From: Desulfobacteraceae bacterium
Lineage (GTDB): Bacteria > Desulfobacterota > Desulfobacteria > Desulfobacterales > DAOWNP01
DNA: 10,544 nt
Reading direction: 5' to 3'
Assembly: GCA_030642545.1 (NCBI GenBank)
Contig: DAOWNP010000054.1
Coordinates: forward strand, 1 to 10,544
Position numbers and translations under genes: made by a program. Under the pieces are notes generated by a model. The model ran no database searches. It worked only from the letters and a program-made list of their open reading frames with translations, and was not told where the DNA came from. Shown here piece after piece: positions 5,750 to 10,544 of this stretch (positions are counted from its first letter, which is position 1; every line of letters starts with the position of its first letter).

Positions 5750-8179
5750 ATGAATGAAATTTCAAAAACCGGTGTTTTTTTATGTAAATGTGGAAAAAAA
5801 ATAGAACCTTTGGTAGATTTACCTGCCCTTGAAAAAAAATTAACGGCAGAATCTAATATCATATACTGTGAAACATTACCATACCCTTGTCTTACGCCTG
5901 GTTTAAACCATATTATTAGTAAAATACGTGAAAACAACTTAAACAGGCTGGTCATAGCAGGCTGCGAAGGCAGACTTATGCTAAAAAAGTTTGAGAAAGC
6001 ACTAATATCTGAAGGTTTTAATAAAGGTCAGATAGATGTGGTAAACTTAAGAGATCATGTAGCAAATGTCAGTGATATTACTCCAGAAGAAAAATCTGAT
6101 AAAGGTGCAAAACTGATAAAAGCTGCTGTTGCTGAAATGGAAGTATTTACCCCATGTGATCAGGAAACAGTTAACATGGATGCACCACCTGTTATTGTAG
6201 GCGGTGGTATTGCATCTTTTTCAGCAGCAAAAGAGTTGTCGAGACAAGGAATCGACTCTCTTTTATCCCTTGAAGAAACTGATACTGATTCAATTCTCAA
6301 TAATGTTTGTAAATTTTTTCCAGGTGAACGTCCAAATTACAGCCGCCTTGAAAAATTAATAAAAGAGGTAAAAAACAGTTCCCATGTAACAATAATTCCC
6401 AAAAGCAAACTCAGCAAAGTTAGCGGTATAACAGGAATCTACTCTCTGTCTTTTACTGTTGATAATGAACCAGATATACAAAAATATGAAGCAAGTACTA
6501 TCATAACATGTATTGACAGAGAACTATCTGCTCCTGAGAAAAAATTTGGGTATGACGGTGCAACTGTTTTATGCCAGACTGATTTTGAAGATATAGTCTG
6601 GAATAAATTAATTCCAAAAGGAAATACAGTTTTTTGGATTAATGACTATGAATCAGATCAGGGAAAATTTGCTCAGCTTTCAGCTCGTTCTGCATGGGTA
6701 ACAGGAAAGCATATGATGGAAAAATCTCAGGATTCTAAAGTAGTTATTTTATATAATGAACAAATGCCTCTGCCTCTGTCTGCTCAAGAACGTGCTCTAT
6801 CCAGAAAACTTGGATTGAGTTTAATTTCCTATGATAAATCCATAAAACCGGTTCTGCAAACAGATTATATCAATTTTGGTACTGTTAATGACCGGTTAGA
6901 GCATGAACTGCCATGGGACAGAATTATTCTTTCACCAGTACACAAAACTGATAAAAAAACCATTGAAACAGGTAGAATACTTGGACTTGTATATGCTGAA
7001 AATGATTTTTTAAATACAGATCATGTAAGAGTTCGTCCGGAAATGATTGGTCATAAAGAAACTTATTTTGCTGGCAGTGCCTTTTATCCATGCAACTTGG
7101 AAACAGCTTTAAGCCAGGGCAGAAAAGCTGGAAGAAAAAATGGAGAACTGGTTAAAAAAGCACAAGGAGGAAAGCTTTTTCCTCCACGTTTTGTAAGTTT
7201 TATTGATCCTGATAAATGTGTTAGCTGCGGGCAATGTCAGGCTCTTTGTGACTGTAATGCAATAAGCATAGCAGATGGAGATGGTGCAATATCTCCAAGG
7301 ATAGTAGACCCCATGTTATGTACCGGAGGTGGAACATGTGCTGCTGCCTGTCCTTATCAGGCAATAACAATAAAAAACAATACTAATGAGCAACGGGAAA
7401 CAAGAGCTGCTTCCTTATCAAACCAGATGGCTGATGATGAATTTGTAACTTTTGCATGTTCATGGTCTGCTCTGCCTGCAGCAGATAATGCTGGAGTCCG
7501 TAACCTGAAATATGATCATAAGGGACATATAATAGGAGTACCATGTGTAGGACTTATTGATGCAAGTGTTATGGCCAAAGCATTTGTTGAAGGAGCACCA
7601 GGAGTATTAATTGTAGGCTGTGTACCTGAAGACTGCCATCACTCTTTTGGTGTAGATCATGCCTGGAGCCGGATAAATCTTATGAAAAAATTATTTTCAT
7701 TATGCGGATTTGAACGGCAGCGTATAGCTTTTGCCCATTCTGACTTAAACAGGCCTGAAGAATTTGCCAATACAATGGGAAGCTTTAGTAAAACCGTAGC
7801 TTCTTTAGGTCCTATTGAAAACACTCCGGAAAACAAAGCCAAACTAAAAAGTATTTACCGTCTTGTAAAATATAATTCCAGAATAAGACTTCTTCTTTCT
7901 GCTGGTTTACGAAGGCCATGGGAAACCACTTACAAAGGAGATCAGGAATATACACTGGCATATGACCGTGAAGATTTTACAGAAGCTTTAAAAGAAGAAC
8001 TAATAAAAGCTCGTTTAGAAGAAATTTTTGTGACAGAAAAACGATCTTTTAACATTAAAGAGCTTAAAGAAACTTTATCTGAAGATTCTTTAATAGAACA
8101 ACTTGATGAACTGGATTTAGAAGGAGTTATAACTCACTCTTATAAAGAAGGAATTCCTTTTTACACACTTTGTAATTAA
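5750..8179 (+). CDS. hdrA: HdrA-like FAD/Fe-S protein fused to an MvhD-type C-terminal domain
   Basis: HdrA is the flavin-bifurcating subunit of heterodisulfide-reductase-type complexes. This 809-residue version has an HdrA N-terminal domain (about 8-110, C12-x-C14-G and further cysteines in PYPC and AGCEG), a Rossmann FAD site VIVGGGIAS (148-156), an FAD C-terminal segment near 440-475 (TYFAGSAFYPCN), and an inserted pair of ferredoxin sites. The first site is complete (C490, C493, C496, C500). The second reads C524-TGGGT-C530-AAA-C534, with glycine 527 where the family normally has cysteine. From about 565 an MvhD-like domain follows with C570, C599, C624 and C629; the usual second cysteine of its CxWC motif is S573. 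A lysine- and glutamate-rich helical tail (about 735-809) resembles a winged-helix fold. AAGGAGG precedes the ATG. No HdrBC is present, so the substrate side is unknown. An electron hub between NuoEF and ferredoxin is the best inference. Confidence 0.9.
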   Translation: MNEISKTGVFLCKCGKKIEPLVDLPALEKKLTAESNIIYCETLPYPCLTPGLNHIISKIRENNLNRLVIAGCEGRLMLKKFEKALISEGFNKGQIDVVNLRDHVANVSDITPEEKSDKGAKLIKAAVAEMEVFTPCDQETVNMDAPPVIVGGGIASFSAAKELSRQGIDSLLSLEETDTDSILNNVCKFFPGERPNYSRLEKLIKEVKNSSHVTIIPKSKLSKVSGITGIYSLSFTVDNEPDIQKYEASTIITCIDRELSAPEKKFGYDGATVLCQTDFEDIVWNKLIPKGNTVFWINDYESDQGKFAQLSARSAWVTGKHMMEKSQDSKVVILYNEQMPLPLSAQERALSRKLGLSLISYDKSIKPVLQTDYINFGTVNDRLEHELPWDRIILSPVHKTDKKTIETGRILGLVYAENDFLNTDHVRVRPEMIGHKETYFAGSAFYPCNLETALSQGRKAGRKNGELVKKAQGGKLFPPRFVSFIDPDKCVSCGQCQALCDCNAISIADGDGAISPRIVDPMLCTGGGTCAAACPYQAITIKNNTNEQRETRAASLSNQMADDEFVTFACSWSALPAADNAGVRNLKYDHKGHIIGVPCVGLIDASVMAKAFVEGAPGVLIVGCVPEDCHHSFGVDHAWSRINLMKKLFSLCGFERQRIAFAHSDLNRPEEFANTMGSFSKTVASLGPIENTPENKAKLKSIYRLVKYNSRIRLLLSAGLRRPWETTYKGDQEYTLAYDREDFTEALKEELIKARLEEIFVTEKRSFNIKELKETLSEDSLIEQLDELDLEGVITHSYKEGIPFYTLCN

Positions 8180-8186
8180 TAATTTC

Positions 8187-8258
8187 AATATGATAAAAGA
8201 AAGCTTAACTACAGCAACTACAGATTTCTACTTTACACATTCTTTCTTTTATCATATT
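8187..8258. repeat. Perfect 17-bp inverted repeat with 38-base loop
   Basis: AATATGATAAAAGAAAG (8187-8203) is exactly complementary to CTTTCTTTTATCATATT (8242-8258). The loop holds the direct repeat AACTACAG at 8207-8214 and 8216-8223. It begins 7 bases after the hdrA-like stop codon. The AT-rich stem and lack of a following U-run make it an unusual intrinsic terminator. It could stabilise the 3' end of the transcript or be the remnant of a small inverted-repeat element. Confidence 0.75.
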
Positions 8259-8271
8259 CTAAACAAAAATA

Positions 8272-8344
8272 AGGAACGTGGATGAAACAACTTCCACAAT
8301 CTATTATGTATAAATTGCGGAAGAGCCGTTTTGTACGCGTTCCT
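8272..8344 (+). ncRNA. Candidate structured RNA segment upstream of nfnA
   Basis: AGGAACGTG (8272-8280) can pair with CGCGTTCCT (8336-8344), with one G-U pair, enclosing two further small stems: GTGGA/TCCAC near 8278-8297 (competing with part of the closing helix) and CGG/CCG (8318-8320 with 8326-8328). A small ORF lies inside. No known riboswitch family was recognised, and short stems in 73 bases can arise by chance. Confidence 0.22.
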
Positions 8345-8356
8345 AAATTAAAATAG
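8282..8356 (+). CDS. Possible 24-residue basic small protein or leader peptide
   Basis: An ATG at 8282 opens a 24-codon frame ending in TAG at 8356. AAGGA at 8271-8275 is a good ribosome site six bases before it. The peptide starts MKQLPQ and is strongly basic (8 Lys/Arg, including KLRKSR), with no membrane segment or signal peptide. It lies between the hdrA-like gene and nfnA and is followed by a terminator-like hairpin (8375-8391), so a leader peptide is conceivable. There is no run of identical regulatory codons to suggest classical amino-acid attenuation. I do not recognise a family; it may also be a chance frame. Confidence 0.35.
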   Translation: MKQLPQSIMYKLRKSRFVRVPKLK

Positions 8357-8374
8357 AAAGATATTTTTGTTTTT

Positions 8375-8391
8375 CCCCTGTTTATCAGGGG
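8375..8391 (+). terminator. Terminator-like hairpin before nfnA
   Basis: CCCCTG (8375-8380) and CAGGGG (8386-8391) form a perfect GC-rich 6-bp stem with a TTTAT loop, preceded by TTTTT and followed by TAGTTTTGTATT. The downstream U-run is imperfect. It could end the upstream operon or act as an attenuator for nfnA, whose start codon is 44 bases further on. Confidence 0.55.
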
Positions 8392-8434
8392 TAGTTTTGT
8401 ATTAAAAATATGTTTTATAAACAAGGAGGATCCA

Positions 8435-9268
8435 TTGTTTAAAATAATCAAACGTCAGGAAATGGCAGAAGGAACAGTTATACTAAACGAAATTGAAGCT
8501 CCGCTTATTGCAAAAAAAGCACTGCCTGGTCAATTCGTTATTATAAAAGCAACTGAAACCGGAGAACGTATCCCTTTGACCATGGCTGATACTGATCCTG
8601 AAAAAGGAACAATTACCATTATATATATGGTTGTAGGAAAATCTACTGCTATTTTCAGAGATTTAAAAGAAGGCGATAGTTATATGGACGTTATTGGTCC
8701 TCTTGGAGCTGCAACTCATCTTGAAAAAGTAGGAAAAGTTGTTTGTGTTGGCGGTGGAACAGGTGTTGCTGTCCTGCACCCTATTACACGAGGATTAAAA
8801 GAAGTTGGAAATGATGTTACATCTATAATAGGATCAAGAAACAAAGATCTTCTTATCCTTGAAGATAAAATGAAAGCTGCATCCACAAGACTTCATGTAT
8901 GTACTGATGATGGTTCATATGGACACCACGGATTTGTTACCGAAGTTTTAAAAGATACTTTAGAAAAAGAAGATATTAAACTGGCAGTAGCTATAGGTCC
9001 TGTACCTATGATGAAAGCTGCATGTGCTGTTACTAAAGAGTACAATGTAAAAACCGTTGTCAGCCTTAATCCCATAATGATTGATGGTACAGGAATGTGT
9101 GGTGGCTGTCGTGTATCTGTCGGAAATGAAACCAAATTTGCATGTGTTGATGGTCCTGAATTTGATGGACATAAAGTTAATTTTGATGAGTTAATTCTTC
9201 GCCTCAGAGCATATAATTCTGAAGAAAAAGAATCTTATAACAATTACTGTAATTCGCAAAAAGCATAA
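8435..9268 (+). CDS. nfnA: NfnA, FAD- and [2Fe-2S]-containing subunit of NADH-dependent reduced ferredoxin:NADP+ oxidoreductase
   Basis: NfnA is the small subunit of the soluble transhydrogenase that couples ferredoxin and NADH to NADP+ reduction by flavin-based bifurcation. The 277-residue product has the ferredoxin-reductase-like FAD region with RIPLT (about 45-49), a nucleotide-binding motif VCVGGGTGVAV (about 103-113), and a C-terminal [2Fe-2S] site DGTGMCGGC with C222, C225 and C237. The family uses an aspartate as fourth ligand, and D217 in this motif is the likely one. The length is normal. Translation starts at TTG, chosen because AAGGAGG lies five bases before it and MFKIIKRQEMAEG matches the usual N-terminus. 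Relatives include the PyrK-like electron-transfer subunit of dihydroorotate dehydrogenase and the sulfide dehydrogenase beta subunit; the nfnB-like gene downstream settles the choice. Confidence 0.93.
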   Translation: MFKIIKRQEMAEGTVILNEIEAPLIAKKALPGQFVIIKATETGERIPLTMADTDPEKGTITIIYMVVGKSTAIFRDLKEGDSYMDVIGPLGAATHLEKVGKVVCVGGGTGVAVLHPITRGLKEVGNDVTSIIGSRNKDLLILEDKMKAASTRLHVCTDDGSYGHHGFVTEVLKDTLEKEDIKLAVAIGPVPMMKAACAVTKEYNVKTVVSLNPIMIDGTGMCGGCRVSVGNETKFACVDGPEFDGHKVNFDELILRLRAYNSEEKESYNNYCNSQKA

Positions 9269-9288
9269 TTAATTTAAAAGTAAAAAAT

Positions 9289-9437
9289 TCGACAGGCTGT
9301 TACAGAATGAAAATTTCTTCAAGTTCAAGGCGGAAAATTATTTTGACCACAGGCATACACTGTTGTATTCCGAGAATCAAAATCAATTTTTCAACGCAGA
9401 AATTTGGATAAATTAGTGTTTTATAACAGTCTGTCGA
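9289..9437. mobile_element. 149-bp MITE-like palindromic element between nfnA and nfnB
   Basis: The ends are terminal inverted repeats, TCGACAGGCTGTTACA (9289-9304) against TATAACAGTCTGTCGA (9422-9437), matching at 14 of 16 positions. The interior is itself a long imperfect palindrome: AAATTTCT (9311-9318) pairs with AGAAATTT (9398-9405), and GGCATACA (9352-9359) pairs with TGTATTCC (9364-9371) around a four-base loop. There is no transposase gene. No clear target duplication is visible apart from TCGACAGG occurring at both ends (9289-9296 and 9434-9441), which partly overlaps the terminal repeats. It ends 11 bases before the nfnB ribosome site. A non-autonomous transposable element or a REP-like repeat fits best. 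Confidence 0.72.
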
Positions 9438-9459
9438 CAGGTTATAGTGGAGGATAAAA

Positions 9460-10362
9460 GTGGTTAACAAAAAAGTAAAAAAAGTAAAAATTGCAAGACA
9501 ACTTATGCCTGAACAGGAACCAGCAGTCAGGGCAAAAAATTTTGAAGAAGTTCCCATAGGACAAAATCTTGAAACAGCAATATTAGAAGCATCAAGATGT
9601 ATTCAATGCAAAAAACCAGCCTGTGTTGAAGGCTGTCCTGTTGGTGTAGATATTCCTGGATTTATTAAATTTATTCAGGAAGGAAAAATTTCTGATGCAA
9701 TAAGTAAAATATGGGAAAAAAACAGTCTGCCTGCTGTTTGTGGAAGAGTTTGTCCTCAGGAAATGCAGTGTGAAGGAAACTGTATTGTAGGTAAAAAGGG
9801 CGAACCTGTAGCTATTGGTAATCTTGAAAGATTTGTAGCAGATTACGAGCGAAAAAACAGATCCGCAGTTAAACCACAAAAAGCTGCGTTAACAGGTAAA
9901 AAAGTTGCTGTTGTGGGTTCTGGTCCTTCTGGCTTAACTGTTGCCTCTGATCTTATCTTAAAAGGACATGAAGTAACTATATTTGAAGCTTTTCATAAAC
10001 CAGGCGGTGTTTTAGTATACGGCATCCCTGAATTCAGACTTCCAAAAGAAATAGTTTTCTCTGAAGTTGCAGGACTTGAAGAGCTTGGTGCAAAATTAGA
10101 ATGTAATGCTGTTATAGGCCGATCTATGACAATTGAAGAGCTTTTTGCTGATGGTTATGATGCTATTTATCTTGGAGTTGGTGCAGGACTACCAACTTTT
10201 TTAAATATTCCCGGCGAAAATCTTACAGGTGTTTTTTCTGCAAATGAATATCTTACACGTTCAAATCTTATGAAAGCATATCTCTTTCCTGAATATGACA
10301 CACCTGTAATAAAAGGTAAAAATGTTATTACCCTTGTTGCGGAAAAGGTTGTTTTGGTTTAA
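9460..10362 (+). CDS. nfnB: NfnB, NADPH-binding FAD/2[4Fe-4S] subunit (GltD-like), frame-broken at its 3' end
   Basis: NfnB carries the bifurcating FAD and the NADP(H) site of the Nfn transhydrogenase and is homologous to the glutamate synthase small subunit. The N-terminal Fe-S domain shows C47, C50, C55 and C59 (CIQCKKPACVEGCPV), then CGRVCPQEMQCEGNC. The FAD Rossmann motif VAVVGSGPSGL follows near 150-160, and the PGG.LVYGIPEFRLPK segment is typical. Start is GTG, with GGAGGA five bases upstream. The family is about 460-470 residues long, but this frame stops at 300. The last reliable residues are near GKNVIT (about 284-289), exactly where the second Rossmann motif should begin; the final ten codons are out of frame. 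Similarity continues in broken form to the window end (see the next entry). The assignment is strong; the truncation is probably not biological. Confidence 0.9.
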   Translation: MVNKKVKKVKIARQLMPEQEPAVRAKNFEEVPIGQNLETAILEASRCIQCKKPACVEGCPVGVDIPGFIKFIQEGKISDAISKIWEKNSLPAVCGRVCPQEMQCEGNCIVGKKGEPVAIGNLERFVADYERKNRSAVKPQKAALTGKKVAVVGSGPSGLTVASDLILKGHEVTIFEAFHKPGGVLVYGIPEFRLPKEIVFSEVAGLEELGAKLECNAVIGRSMTIEELFADGYDAIYLGVGAGLPTFLNIPGENLTGVFSANEYLTRSNLMKAYLFPEYDTPVIKGKNVITLVAEKVVLV

Positions 10363-10544
10363 GGAAAACCGGTTTAAGGACTGGTGGCAAAACCATCAAA
10401 AATGGTTAACAAAGAACCATTGCTGAAATAACAAGCAGGAGGGGCGAAAGGGCATCATCCGCAAAAGCAGGGGTGGGAATTTTTTTTTTAAACACGCCCG
10501 GTAAACTTTTAGGGTATGAAAAACGGAGGTGTTACCCCATTGAC
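10339..10544 (+). pseudogene. Scrambled continuation of nfnB (likely sequencing-error contig end)
   Basis: The expected text after GKNVIT in this family is a VVGGGNVAMD-type NADP site, an ALRLGAK-type segment, VYRR, AEMPAR and EE.HHAK. The bases here can be read that way after small corrections. GGCAAAACCATC (10386-10397) gives GAKTI once one A is restored. AGAACCATTGCTGAAAT (10413-10429) gives RTIAEM. GGCATCATCCGCAAAAG (10451-10467) gives AHHAK after one base change. CCGGTAAACTTTTAGG (10498-10513) gives PVKLLG with one A restored. Errors cluster in homopolymers and get denser toward the end. Degraded sequence quality is more likely than gene decay, because everything upstream is intact. Confidence 0.75.

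Noticed and set aside
2698..8179. Firm assignment as bamEFGHI of benzoyl-CoA reductase
   Set aside because: The subunit types are similar, but no bamB/bamC or aromatic-degradation gene is in the window, so it is left as an analogy.
9300..9557. Minus-strand 85-residue frame over the nfnA-nfnB gap
   Set aside because: It spans the palindromic element and the start of nfnB; the composition follows the inverted repeat and no domain is visible.

Overview
This is an AT-rich window in which every recognisable gene lies on the + strand. It encodes an anaerobic flavin and iron-sulfur electron-transfer system together with its own regulator. The best guess for the host is a low-GC sulfate-reducing member of the Desulfobacterota, probably Desulfobacterales. 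This rests on three things: a HdrA-MvhD fusion beside NADH-dehydrogenase-type subunits, an NfnAB transhydrogenase, and a sigma-54 activator paired with a NifU-like scaffold. No rRNA or other phylogenetic marker is present, so the taxonomy is inference.

Region 1 (1-2353). A sigma-70-like promoter (95-124) and a triplet of short direct repeats precede two closely spaced genes. One encodes a NifU/IscU-like Fe-S scaffold (236-655). The other encodes a PAS-PAS-AAA+-Fis sigma-54 activator (671-2353).

Region 2 (2354-2697). This is a regulatory intergenic stretch. It holds three perfect tandem copies of GTTTCAA (period 9), a fourth copy further on, an inverted repeat, a possible IHF site and a near-consensus -24/-12 promoter (2598-2613). 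The simplest reading is that the activator just upstream switches on the next operon from here.

Region 3 (2698-8179). The four-gene operon encodes a NuoE-like [2Fe-2S] protein, a HydB/HndC-type NuoF with NADH, FMN and several Fe-S sites, a short NuoG/HydA-N-terminus-like Fe-S protein without any catalytic domain, and a HdrA-MvhD fusion. No hydrogenase, HdrBC or formate dehydrogenase gene is present. The inferred role is an NADH-linked, probably flavin-bifurcating or confurcating, electron hub whose final partner lies elsewhere. The architecture resembles the BamEFGHI part of class II benzoyl-CoA reductase and the NADH side of Hnd-type hydrogenases.

Region 4 (8180-10544). A spacer carries a perfect 17-bp inverted repeat, a candidate 24-residue basic ORF inside a foldable RNA segment, and a terminator-like hairpin. 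It is followed by nfnA (TTG start). A 149-bp MITE-like palindromic element separates nfnA from nfnB (GTG start). After about 290 sound codons the nfnB frame breaks. The last ~205 bases still encode recognisable NfnB/GltD sequence, but scrambled by many small indels and substitutions. This most likely reflects a poor-quality contig end rather than biology.

Functionally, regions 3 and 4 together would connect NADH, NADPH and ferredoxin pools. The Nfn pair performs NADH- and ferredoxin-dependent NADP+ reduction, and the NuoEF-HdrA complex links NADH to ferredoxin and a third, unidentified carrier.
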